From Lateolabrax maculatus (taxonomy: Eukaryota; Chordata; Actinopteri; Acropomatiformes; Lateolabracidae): a stretch of 64,000 nt of DNA. Below the pieces are notes generated by a model, which had not been told where the DNA came from, did not search any database, and saw only the letters and a list, made by a program, of their open reading frames with translations. The stretch lies in NCBI GenBank assembly GCA_031216445.1, contig CM062216.1, positions 3,965,501 to 4,029,500 on the forward strand, read 5' to 3'. Every line of letters starts with the position of its first letter. Position 1 is the first letter of the stretch. This document shows, piece after piece, positions 36,789-50,000 of this stretch. A program made the translations under genes and the position numbers.

Positions 36789-38190
36789 GATGTCAATTCT
36801 GACCATATTACATTTTTTGACCACTTGTTAACACCACCTTTTACAGTAGAACTATACTTTTTACAGTGTTTGTTATTGGATAACAAAAATCCTGGAGTTG
36901 ATGACGACAGGAAAATCCCATGAAAGTCACACTGGCAGATTCCCATCTGATTTAATTTTACTTACAAATGTTGCCCAAAGCAGACAAAAAACAAAAACAA
37001 AACAAGGATCCAATCCGTGCCACACCAGAAAAAGTAAATTGGGTCAGAATTGGCATTTCCTTTCATAACAGCAAGCACTAAGAGACCAAATTCCATTTGA
37101 CTGTATTTACCAGCAGAACTATTGAGTCCTGTCATTTATTTTGAAGAAACAGAAGCCTTAAATTGTCTGTAATCATTAATTTTTTTTCCTCGCTAGGCAA
37201 ATGTAATTTATAAAAAAAAGAAACCTTTGGTCAGGAAAAGAGGAAGTATGTTACCTGATAAGCTGTTGTAAGTTGATGGGTATTTGCTCTTGGTTCTCAC
37301 AGTGTTAACACACAGACCATTATCCACCATTAAAATGTACTATATGTTGGTTTTTGTCATCTGTCTGTGAAGCCATATCTGGCATAAGTTTTGAACAAAC
37401 ACCAACAATATTAACTATACCAAACTTCACCGGAAAAAAAAGTATTTCACTGAAAACTGCAGAGAAATAATTAAGTAATGTGTTTCTGACTTTCTGGTAA
37501 AATAAGATCACATAAACCATGTTTTAAGAGAAGACCTTTCAGTGCTCTTTTTTCCAAGATGTTATTATCTGATGTCACATAAACACAGCAGCATTACTTA
37601 AAGCTTTGCATGACCTGTGTTTGAAACATAAAGCTGCACTTACAACTGGCAAGCTGACCATGCCAGGATGTCCATGTTCTTTGAGCAGAATAGAGCATAA
37701 ATAAATATGCAATTACCATAGGCATGCTACTGTGTCCTCTTACAATAAAAAGGGGACTGTTAGGAGTAGAGATTACTGAAAGAGAGTATGTAAGATATTT
37801 GGGTTAATTCTTACTTTAAGATATTAAAGTAAGAAGTAACAGAAATCCTAGATTCCTGTTTTTTTTAATGTACATAATACAATATAAAGTATCCAGAAAA
37901 TGGTGTACAATCTACAATGTCATGTTATCAAACCTGCCAACTGTTGAACCATATATATCACAATTACACGTAGCTTTTACTTGTATCTGTAGCACATTGT
38001 TATTTAAGATGCTACTATATTTATACCACATTAAATTATTACCACAGTCATTTTATCCTGTTTTGGTTATCTCCGGATTTCTTGATGTTTTTCTTCTTTC
38101 AATACTGGGGATTGATGGTACAGTATATATTTGTATATGTGTAAATACACACAGTATATCATGTGATGGCTTCTATATATGTGTATGTGT
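36789..38190. other. gng5 3' flank and gng5/carm1 intergenic DNA
   Basis: AT-rich, with no recognisable coding exon. Possible poly(A) signals AATAAA occur at 37700-37705 and 37744-37749. If used for gng5, the 3' UTR would be about 1.6 kb. Confidence 0.45.
37700..37705 (+). terminator. gng5: Candidate poly(A) signal downstream of gng5
   Basis: AATAAA within CATAAATAAATATG; a second one follows at 37744. Assignment to gng5 is by position only. Confidence 0.35.
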
Positions 38191-38207
38191 GTATGTATAT
38201 ATATGTA

Positions 38208-38275
<68 letters not shown>
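38191..38275. repeat. Compound (TG)n(TA)n repeat
   Basis: Mixed GTAT units, then about 12 TG units (38207-38230) and about 22 TA units (38230-38274). It ends about 170 bp before the carm1 start codon and immediately precedes the CpG-rich promoter. Confidence 0.95.
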
Positions 38276-38276
<1 letters not shown>

Positions 38277-38280
38277 ATTG

Positions 38281-39340
38281 TATGAGGTCATGACGTATGC
38301 CGCCTGTGTTTACGTCGTTCCCGCGCTGACCCGCCAGGTGGCGCCGCTGCAGCGGCTCGTGGTGTTGATGCCCAGACTGCCTCCAGCAGAGAGCAGTGCG
38401 TGGTTGGATGTGAGCGCCACCGACCTGTCTCTACTTCCAGATCGAAGATGGCGGTCTCGGTGTTCCCCGGCGTGCGGCTCCTCTCCATCGGAGACGCGAA
38501 TGGAGACATACAGAGGCACTCAGAGCAGCAGCCCCTGCGGTTAGAAGTGAAGAGCACACAAGATGCCGCCCTCATCAATCTCTCCAATGGTGAGTTGACC
38601 TTTCGTGCAGCTGCTCCTCGGAGGCTCGGCCTGCCTCAACTGCCAGTGCTAATGCTATGCAGTGCTAATGCTGGCACAGCTAATCCGGCCGCCGTAGCGT
38701 TAGCCACCAAGAAGCTAACCCATCTTAGAGACCACGTCGCCCCCCCCCCTCCTCCTCCTCCTCCTCCTCACCCCCCTCACTTATCACGAGGGATCCCCTC
38801 AAACTCCACATTTTTCATCGTCCGACGCGGTCTTAAGTCTTGTTAACCTCGCACTCTCCGCTTCCGCACGAGTTCACCGCTTCGGAGACGTCGACGGAGG
38901 ACCGGCGCCACACTTGTAACGTGCCGTTGGCGGAGTGAGTCCCGTCGGTCGGCGGCGCGGAGAAGTGCCGTGTAGTTTACTGCTGGGGAAACAATGCCGC
39001 CGCGAGCCCGGCTCCAGCGGCGCTGCCTGACGCGCTTCAGTCCCGCGCCAGCGTCCATCGCCCTGGATGGTTCACTAACGTTTATTCTGTCCCATTAATA
39101 TGCCCAGTGCTTTGTAAACGAACCTTTTTCCGGGTTGTCCCCAGGAGACCCGGGTAATGTTATTTAGCTGTTTAGCTTGTGAATTAGCTCGTGCGGATGG
39201 TTTCGGAGCGGGGGGGGGGGGGCGTCACACCTGACCCGCCGCCGCGCGCCGCGGTCCCGCCGGCTGCCGCTGCCTCAGCGCCCCGGCGAGCCCGCGGCTC
39301 GTTCCGCCGTAAGTCGGTGGACACACAAACTTTTTGAAGC
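38281..39340 (+). promoter_or_regulatory. carm1: carm1 CpG-rich promoter / first-exon island
   Basis: Base composition switches abruptly from (TA)n to GC-rich, CpG-dense sequence that covers exon 1 and about 750 bp of intron 1. It includes runs such as CCCCCCCCCTCCTCCTCC (38740-38768) and a 14-G run near 39210. The start codon lies inside AAGATGGCGG (38445-38454), which matches the YY1 core. No TATA box is present. Confidence 0.6.
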
Positions 39341-42300
39341 TTTTTACTTTTTGGGAGACGCGGTCTTGTCGTTTTGGGTGGCAATGCGGGACCGGGCCCT
39401 CATTACTTATGCATTCATCTTTGTTCTCATTGGAACAATAGCCGGGTCCCCGCCGCCCGCTTCCCTCCTGGGGGGCGGGGGGCAGCAGGAGAGCCGCTCC
39501 GCAGCTTTTCTTATTCAACGGGATGTCCCGCTGAAAAGAAACGGGCCTCCTCCGCTGTGATGCTGCGCTCAAAGAAAAGCACACAGAGACTTGCTGTAGA
39601 CCTTTGCGACACTCTGCATCAACACATTAAAAGATTAAGTTTAATTTGTCCCTGTGGTAATTTAGGCCCAGAAAAACATAAACGTAATATGGTTCAAAAA
39701 GGGAACCAAAAAAATGCAGAAGATGGACATGAAAATATGACGTGAAGTAGCCACAATATTACATGTACTTATCAAAGGGTGTCTGTTAAGGATTAGTATT
39801 TCTCTGAAAATATCTTCTGTTGCCCCTTAAAATGATGTGAAGATGAAGATAAAGAAACTGTGTAAATTGACAACATTCAATATCAATAATATTAATAATA
39901 ATAATATATGACTTCAATCCATCCAGCCATTCAGTTTTGTATTATGTTGCCTCAGGTGTAACACAGACTCTTGTTTTCTAAAACATCTAGTTTAGGAAGT
40001 CCCTAAGCATAACACACTATTATGATTTGCATTAAAGGGGAACTGATTTTACACATCAGTGTATGTTTCCGGGTGTTGGGGAATACTACAGCATATGTTT
40101 TAAAAGTAATATAAAGCCTTTAGTGTCTCCAGGGGGAGCTGTGTAAAGTCTGACAAATGTCCTTAAGTGATGTCACATGAGGCAGTGTCGGTTGGGCGAC
40201 CAACCCCAACGCTACAAGTTTGAATTAAATTTTAAATTTTAAATTATTAAAAACATCAGGAGGAGGTGTGGAATTAGATAGAATTGATCTTACCAGGGCT
40301 CTGCAAGCCGCTCCTCATCTCTGCTGCACGCCACATTAGCTGCTACTAGCAAAACGCATCCAAATCACCTACCGAACTCTGTCGGTGGTCAAGTTGCATT
40401 GTGGGTAAGGTTGGCAGGCTCGGATTCAACAAAGAAGATGAGTGCGTCGAATAAAAGAGACAATATTTCTTGTTCTGCCGCACCTACTTTCCTTACTGTC
40501 CATTGTGAATTTGAAATTATTTGAGTGTGATGGCACATCACTGGGGTACTCTTTTAACAGTAGAGGACACTTGTCTTCATGCAATGTCTCGTACTTTTGT
40601 GCTGTCTCCCTTGATCGTCTGTCGTAAAAGGAACAGACACAGAAATCTGATGGTCAGTGACCTATTTAGGGCTGCAATGCATGCATCCCAGTGGGCTCTA
40701 ATCCAATGTGTCTCTCAGTGGATGCCTTCAGGACAGGCCGAGGGTGCAGCGAGATTTATTAATTTCCATTTTTTTTATTGTACATTTTTAGTAATGTTCT
40801 ACCACAAAAAAAAAAAAAACCCGAAAGAGAAACAAACATTGACATCACCACCCTAAAAATCCTTTTAAACATGGACTAAGCTCAGAGACAGGACAGCTCA
40901 TGGTTGCCAGTCGTTATAGTAACATAAAATGGTGTACAACAGAAAGATGCTAATCTCATCCTTCAACACTGTTCAAGATGACTGACATGAGCTCATTTTT
41001 TTTGTTGTTTTTTATTTATAGTTTATTTGAATCCTTTTATTTATCACCTATCAACACAGCGTCATAGCCTAAAACTGATGATGATGTTAGTTCATATGAC
41101 TCATATTTTACGTCAGTCTTATTTGTTTTGTCAGGTTGTTAAAAATAAATTCCTACAACATATATCCATATTGTTATATTTAGCAGAAAAATGTTCATGT
41201 GTTGGCATGTTGTATGAGTGGGCATGCAGAGATGCCAAGACAAAAAAATCACTGTCCGTCACAAGTCTGCAGCTGTTTATTCGGATGAATATTAAACTGT
41301 CAGCAGCAGGCTTGCACGTAGTCACTGTTGTCGGGTCCTGCCCAATCATACATGTGTATGTCAATGATGTACAGCAGCACAACCAATCATAGCATCTGTC
41401 TGTTTGCGTGACAGTCACAGTGTGTTTGAAACAGCAAGAAAAGCAATAATGAGGAAACGGATCAGGGAAAAAGTTGATCCTGTTCAAACACGAGGGCTGA
41501 AATAATTTATCTAATCAAAGGTCAAAATATAGGATATGTGGTTCTTTTTTCTCTCTGAATTACAGAAGTAAGAGGAGGAAGAGAGACGTGTGTGGTGTTT
41601 TTAAAGATGTTTTTCTTCATAACTGGTTCTACTTGAAGATAAAATATCTTACAGAGTCATCAAAGGGGGAGTCCACTGATTTTCCACATAGTTCTACTCA
41701 GCATGTGAATAATGTAATAATGTCTTCTGGGGCTCTGGAAGAGATTTGTCCAGTCTGAGAAAATCATCAAGGTTATTTTGGGTTGGGACTACAGATCTGT
41801 AACAGAAAGCCTGTGTTACAAACCGTAAGAATTTGAAAAGATGTGGGCCTTTTACAGGCAGGGGGGCTCCAATGCAAATATATTAATGGTTTAAATTATG
41901 GGAAATGTAGGATCCAGCGTTTTTGCTGCTTGAACCACATCGGGAATAAAAGTCAGGATATCTTGGCCTCTGCTTCTTTAATTTTATAATCCGTTCTTTT
42001 CTGAATTCCCCAACTTTATTGGAATGCAATACTAAATGACTGGAGTAACCCTTTATTGTGCTGTCATTACCATTAACATCTAGCCAAAATAAATCACCTG
42101 CCAGTAGTCCTGGATCGTTTGTGTTGAGATCGATGCTTTCCCACATTGTGTCTTGTCACTTGGTCAGCAGTGTTAAGTGGTTGATGGGAGAGCTGAGCAT
42201 GCCAGGCTTTTTCCAGAAGATGCATCTCTCCCTAAATGTGAAGAGCTGCTCTTAATCCCTTAATAAATGCTGGATTATCTCAGGCTGCTTTACGAGTGTG

Positions 42301-45300
42301 TACTGGGCCTGCGGCACAACAGAAGGTTCTTCCAGCCTGGAGTAATTGTATTATTTATATTTATAAGTATTAGTAGCCTGGGAACCAGACGAATGTGCGA
42401 GCTCATGTTTCATTTGCTTTGGCAGAAACGTCTGGCCCCTCTCCCATTCAAACTGATTACTCTGCCAATTTCTCTGGATAACTAATCACAAGCGTTAATC
42501 TAGTACGAGGCGGGTTTAATACAATGACTGACAGAGACGAGCGCCATTCAGGTATCTTTGTAAATATCCAAGATGGCGCTACTGTGTCTCCCGGCCGCCT
42601 ACAGTGGCAGTAGTAAACGGACTGGATGGTAAATTTTCTCTCAAAGAAGAACAAACAACTGCACTTAAACTTTATGTTGATAAGAAATATGTGTTTGCTG
42701 AACCTCGACAGGACGTACTGTCCGACAGGACGTACTGTCCGACAGGACAGTGTTGTCTCCGCCCGTCGATAACGCCCCTTGGAAATCAAAAATGAACTGA
42801 GAGGTTCCAGACTAATACACATTTGCAAATTAGTCTGGCGATGCCAGGCTCAAGTATTAGGCTATTTCAAATTATTTGCATTGGGCGGTATATTACAGAA
42901 GGAATTCTTACTTTTTTGCTACATAGGAGTCTCTCAGACTCCCACACTCATTTATCATAAAACATGTTTTATCCAGTTTTATTTCTCTGCCTTTGTTGTT
43001 AAAATAACATTTTTGTGTCAAGAATCTCAAAGCATATGATTACAGGAATAGATTACTGCAATAATAACACAGTCATCATTCATTCTTGCACAGTGTGGAA
43101 ACCAACTTCTCAAAGAGTGAAATATCCCATCACTGTAATCCCTCAAACGTTCAGTCTTCTTCAGGAAATAGTCAAAATATGTCACCGTTCTAACTTCTTT
43201 GTCATGATAAGGTCTCGTTATTTAGGCCATCTTTATTAGGCAGTTGATCGGTTTGACAAAATACGTTTTACATAAAAAAAACTCAAGTAAATTAATTTTT
43301 AATGCTAACTGGGTAGAGCGCGTGCCATTTAAGGCTAAGTCCTTATTGCAGCGGCCCGGATCCAAGTGTGACCTGCAAGCCTTTTGCTCCATGTCATCTC
43401 TCTTCTCGCTCCCTATTTTACACCCTCTATCACTATCCAATAAAAAAGCTGGAAAAGCCCAAAAAATAATCTTCAGAAATAAATAAATCTTGCTTTAGTT
43501 TTTATTTGAAAACAAACTGGCACCCTTTGCCCTCTTACACCATGCCAGAGTTGTGCCTATTAAAATAACCATCAAATAACCAACACAACATTTAGCCAGC
43601 GCTTCATTGATGGGACAGACAGACAATGACGCAATGGCACAAACGAACAAGGCAAATATTGGCCAATACCGATGTTTGGTGCATCCCTAATTCAAACAGC
43701 GGTGCGAGAAGCCTACAAAGTGATCGTTGACAGGATCAATCAGGAATACACAGAATAAGCAAGAGTAACGTGAACATGGCGTCATGGTGATGAGCAGGAG
43801 TGAGAAGGACAGCAGCTGTTTGAGTTACAGTTTTCTATCTGAAAGTGGACGACTAGAGGATTCAGAATCGGAATGTTTGACGCTAATGCTCTCCCTGTAG
43901 CTTCATCGTAAGCAAACACTCAGACGGCACAGACCGTGTGCAAGATATCGACTGGTAAATAAATAGACAGATTGAGGGAAATCTGCACATTTGAAGGATA
44001 GGTTTGGCTGTATTATTTTCATTCTTAAACAAAGAATGGATCCTACTAACACGTATTGTGTGTGTATCAAAGCCTGATACATCTTACTCCTCTGCCATAG
44101 AGCTCCATTGTTGTCCAAAAACTATTAAAGATATCTGAATGAGTCACAGTGTTTCACTGGGTGACAGAGTACTTCATTACCATGGACACACACACTGCAG
44201 TTTATTTTGACTCAATCCCACATACACATGCACTGATAAACGTGCACTGTACATGTGGAATTATCTTACTGAGACTTTTCCTGGACAATTAAAAAAAAAA
44301 AAAAAAAGGCAATATCTAAGAGTTTAGTAGGTATATATTGAATCCTGTTAATTTGCCATTTTTTTCAAACTGTTTTTGTTAAAAATATCACTGGCTGTAT
44401 GTGAGCGTATCTCACTTTGTCCTAACTCTTTCCATCCTCTCCCTTTCTTTCCAGGAGAGGAGGCGAGTGTGTTCAAGTGTTCGGTTTCCAGGGAGACAGA
44501 GTGCAGCCGCGTGGGGAAGCAGTCATTCATCATCACACTGGGCTGCAACAGTGTCCTGCTGCAGTTCTCCTCACCTGCAGGTACACACAAACACCACAGT
44601 ACAATAACCCCCCCCCCCAATGTAGGAGCCAAAATTAATTCTGCAGGAAACACGTTAGGTTGAAAATACTGCTAAATGTGTGTAACTAATCATTGGCGAA
44701 AGGGAAAGAAATCATTTCTCTTTATTGTGGTGATTTTAGATTTCAGCTATATAAAGGCCCTTGTTCCTCAGTGGCCGCTTTTAAATACACCGCTCCAGCA
44801 TTACATTGGCTTGTTTTCTCTGTTCATAACCTCAGATAGAGTTTGTTATGTAAGCAGTGAGCCTGTACTTCCCACACACTTACACTTACCACGGAGTTTC
44901 TTCCCCACAGTAATCAGTCATAACACAGCAACTGTAGCTAGACTTGGCAGGCCAGTCCTGCTTTAGATTTGTCCAAGCGGTGTACACAGGGTTGTGCTAA
45001 CAGAGATGCTCCGTATATAAAGAGTTTGGATTTGACCTTCTCCCAACCACGCAGAGTTCAAAGAGCAAAAGTGTGTAAGGATTGGATTAGACTCTTTATC
45101 TGCTTTAACATAAGCTGCAAATGTTAGCATGTCCAGCTAAGTATATTACTACCGTAGCAAGTCTTCCAAGGCCAAACAGCGTAACTGTTTAAGTAGCCTT
45201 CTCACGAACAAGTTAACATACGACCTTGTTTATATTCTGCTTCAGACTTTCAGTCCTTTTATAACGTCCTGAAGAACAGTCGTGGGCATCTCGGTGAGCG

Positions 45301-46970
45301 CTCAGTCTTCAGTGACAGAACAGAGGAATCCTCTGCTGTACAGTACTTCCAGGTGAGAGAAACACACGCGTGTGTGCACAAACACACATAAACACACCAC
45401 CCTAGCTCTCTCTTTCTTTGAGAGGAAACTTCAGGCTGGGGGTGTGCCATGTCGTAAGCAGTAATCACAATACTATGGTATGATTTTTAATATGAATAAA
45501 ACTAATTATATCCTGATAATGGCAATATTTTGACCATTTGAAAAGCGGCTGTAATTCAGTTCCATGAATCACTCAAAATTTCCAACTGAAAGTAAGTTCT
45601 GGCACAGCACACAGATCTGCTCTGTAAATCACATGTCCTGTTTTCTCCCATGAAAGGGAAAAAACTAATACCCTGAAGTAAGAAGTCTGATTGTTGGTCT
45701 CATGAAGACATTCCTGTGGTGTTCCACTTTTTAAACAGAGAATTGCTTTGCATTTGGCCAATCTTGATTATTAAGTGAAGTATTTGTTCTAACTATTTGA
45801 GTAAAGCTAACATCTGAGATGCTGCTGTCAGACAACGTTAGACAGAGCCTCAGACTCTGGACACACATTAGCTGTAGCTAGTGTCTCTCTTTTTTTTTTT
45901 TTTTCTCCCCCACAAACTTGGAAATGCATCTTTTCCTGCACCTTGACTTGCTAAAAAGGCTACCAAACATGCAGTCCCCTAGAAACTAGGACTAACAGGC
46001 TAGCACAAGTGTGCTAACTTTACTTTACTAGGATTATGTGTTTATCTTCTTTTACTAATAAAAAAATATTAACAGAGCATTTGAAAATGGTCTCTCTGCA
46101 GTTTTATGGCTACCTCTCCCAGCAACAGAACATGATGCAGGACTACGTACGGACAGGGACTTACCAACGGGCTATTCTCCAGAACCACACCGACTTCAAG
46201 GATAAGGTGACCTTTCATTACTGCATACGTTCTGGATTTATCATCTATCTTACATTTAGATTTAGAAGTGGACTCCAATCGTAATCTGTAGCTAGACGTT
46301 TGAAAATGCTCCAGAACAAAGTAGTTTCTAATAGTTGGACACATTGCAGAGATAAAACCCCATTTTAAAGAGCTTACAGCCGATCACACTGTATGTTTTG
46401 TTGTTGTTTGTTTTAATCTTCAGATGGATCAAAATACGACCAACATCAATTGATGCTAAATTCATACCACATTACTTCGTAGCATTTCTCCACTGTGTGT
46501 AAGCCAGTCCTGGATGCTACAGTTTAAACTAACGTTAGCAGCTCCGTCCTGGGAGTTTACACTCCAGCAACGTTACCTGAGATCATATCATGTTTGCACT
46601 CAGTTAGTCCTCATCCTAAAAGTATTTTAAAAAATAAAAATGAGAATGTGAACTTAGGCAAACAGGGTTATATTAGAATGAAATAAACAGTCTGATCTTA
46701 CATTTGTATTTATCACATTAGCTCTAGACTACAACTCAAGAATGATGCTTGGCAATTGTGAGCGATCAGTTACCAAAACACTGCTCAAAATTTGGGTGGA
46801 AACACACCTGTAATTGTTGCCGAGGGTCACTGCATGTCCCCGTTCTCTTTTCTCCAGGTGGTGCTGGATGTCGGTTGTGGCTCGGGGATCCTCTCTTTCT
46901 TTGCAGCCCAAGCTGGAGCCAGGAAAGTCTACGCTGTGGAGGCCAGCACAATGGCACAGCACGCTGAGGT

Positions 46971-47012
<42 letters not shown>

Positions 47013-50000
47013 ATTAATGCTAATATCTATTCCACTCTGATCTGTTTTGAATGACCCAGTTGATGGGTTGCTCTGTTTTGACCAATCAAGCCCTAGTAAA
47101 GGTGTGCTCTGCCTTACAGGTTCTGGTGAATAGTAACCGTCTAGGGGAGCGTGTGGTCGTCATCCCGGGGAAGGTGGAGGAGGTGACGCTGCCTGAGCAG
47201 GTTGACATCATCATCTCGGAGCCCATGGGCTACATGCTGTTCAACGAGCGCATGCTGGAGAGCTACCTGCATGCCAAGAAGTTCCTCAAACCCAATGGTG
47301 AGGAGGTGTAGGTCACAGAAGGATGGGTAATATGAATGGTAGAATGTCCTAAGGAAAATCGAAATCTCACTGTGTGTTGCAAACTGCTGCCAGTACATGA
47401 GTCTTGTATTTTTTTTAACTGGCCTCTTCTGGGTTTGTGTGATTTAGGTAAAATGTTCCCAACTATCGGCGACGTCCACCTGGCCCCCTTCACAGATGAG
47501 CAGCTCTACATGGAGCAGTTCACCAAGGCCAACTTCTGGTGAGGATGTGTTTCATAGTTTCCACCAATATCGTCCTAGCTGGAGCTAATATGAAGCTTCC
47601 GCAGTCAAATCAAGTTGGCATCTTCCACAATGACAGACTTTGTGTTACTATCCCTCCACTGTAGCTCAGAACAGAAACACGGTCCAGGTAAACGCAAAGA
47701 GGGAATCTTGCACTAAAAAGCCTGTAACTTTGGATGATACCCACTTAACATGTCTTTCAAGAACGTTGTGACAAGGTTCTTCCTCCTATTAACAAACTGC
47801 GATGGTTTGTTTGTTATGATGTGACGACACATTTGCTTGACCCAGTCACATGGAAGCTATGTTAGATTGTCTTTTGGTACTAAATTGGGCTACATAGATG
47901 CTCATGTTAGTGGCCAGTAGGTGGAAACATAAAGGATAAGCGAAAAGAAAGTCTTTAAAATCTGTCATTATGGTGCTTTGAGTTTCATCAGTTTTCTATT
48001 CTCTTTTTAAAGTCTACTGTGTCACTTGTTCTTAACACCATCCTCAGACACTGAAAGCTAATTGTTACAGACAGAGCTCAGCAGGGACCCAGTGTGATTG
48101 TGAAAATGTCGCGCAGTGTCGCGCAGTGTTTTTATTAAAGGCAAAACCTGATAAATGTAAGCCAGTCGGCAGGATTTGTCAAAACCCATCAGTGGAGCTC
48201 ACAATGCTTGTATTTGAAGTGCAATTAAAGGGACAGTCCTCAGTGTAGCAAAGAACATCCGTGATAGTACATTTAAGTCCAGGGGATTTTATATGAAATA
48301 TTCTAACCTAAACCACTCCTAAAGACATACAATGAATGAATACCAAAATATTGTTTCAGTTTGAAATGTTATTTAGTGTTTGATGTCATAATTCAATGTA
48401 ATAAGCAAGGTGAACTAGTATAATTGCAGTAGAGGTAAATGAGTGTTGAGCACTTACACATGTTGCACATGTTGTACTGAGCTCTTGTCATCTTATAGCC
48501 ACTTCACGTTGACACCGCAAACACAGAGGGAAGGTCCCATTTTGTTACTTATCAAACTGGTTTACTTGTGTGTGTGTGTGTGTTTGTGTGTGTGTGTGCT
48601 TGTCCTTGGTTGACTGGTTCTGTATAAACAGTTGGCATCTTTTCCAAGAGTAGTCTGTTAAAGGTGTGCTGCTGTACCGGTTTGACTAGATATTACTGGT
48701 TTGAACATCTATTACAAGGGCACTGTGACACAGCACAGTATTCAGTTTGATTAACAGTTAGATTTTAATCAGCCACAAAGGAGCCCTTTTCTGCTGGTCA
48801 AATAGAGGCAGGCCCAGTGAATGTCTTCCAACTCTAGCTGTGCTTTAACATTTGCTAGATGACTTAATGAAGCAGAAGACTGAGCTCCCATTTTTACTGA
48901 CTTCGGACCAAGCACGCTTGTTGTTCTGTACGAGTCAGCTGTACCTCGCTCCATGGCGAGGGTTTCATTTCAGCTTTTGGGAGACACTGTTTGCATTCCC
49001 CAACAAGCACAGGAGATCGAGACCAGTCTTCCATTCATATTAGATTAATCATTTAAACTTATTCATTTATAGTTTTGAACCCAGTCGTCAGCTGAAGCTT
49101 CAGCGCTCCCCTCTGGTGTAAATTATTAGTTTCCTCTGTAGTTTACCTTCATCGGTCAAATACTTTTTAATGTCTTCGTCAAGAAACATTGTGCGGAGAT
49201 TGTTGTAGTTTTTTTTATTGCGTCCAAAGCGGGACCAATTAAAAATGTAAATATGACCTTGTTCTTCGGCCCTCAGGTACCAGCCCTCCTTCCACGGTGT
49301 AGACCTCTCTGCCCTGCGGGGGGCAGCAGTAGACGAGTATTTCCGCCAGCCAATTGTGGTACGTTATCCACCACACACACACACACAGATCTTTACACTT
49401 GTTAATTAAATGTCTGTACATGGCCAAATTGGTGTTGTGTTCTAAGAGGTGTAACCTCTGAGTGCGGTGCAGGAAAGCACTCTCAGGTTCACCTCAGAAC
49501 AGTGCTCCAGTTCATAAACAGTGGTAACAACTTGGTTTAAAAAAAGACTGTTGCAGTACAAGCACATTTGTAAACACGAATCAGAATGAAAGTTCCTCTT
49601 GTTCCATTTTATCCTGTTGTGTTTTTTTGGTTTGACATGTAAATACAAGGGAGTGGGCCATCTCTTACAAATGCATGCTGGGTAATGATAGCAGCCTGCT
49701 TGGTCAATCTACGAGCCGGTCAGGGTTCAGTATGATAATCGGGTCTCCCCTGGTGGGGGGGCCAGGCAGTGTTGGATTTTTTGTTGTGCATTTAAAACAT
49801 ATGATGAACTCTGACCTCCCTCCACAGGACACATTTGATATCCGTATTCTGATGGCCAAGTCAGTCAAACACACAGTCAACTTCCTGGAAACCAAAGAAG
49901 AGGATCTCTACAGGTGTGTGTGTATGCTGTAAATAAGTATGTTGAATGTATGTGTCATACCCAGTGTAATTAATATGCCTCTTTCCCTTTTGCCTTTTCT

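Noticed and set aside
38067..38291. Minus-strand frame of Tyr-Ile and Thr-His repeats
   Set aside because: It is a reading of the compound (TA)n/(TG)n repeat.
38400..38447. In-frame extension of carm1 upstream of the ATG
   Set aside because: It would begin with GTG (MVGCERHRPV...), not an acceptable eukaryotic start here; the ATG at 38448 matches the fish CARM1 start MAVSVFPG.
43297..43380. Possible tRNA gene
   Set aside because: The A-box-like part is recognisable but the B box has diverged and arms do not pair; the following body and A-rich tail show a SINE.
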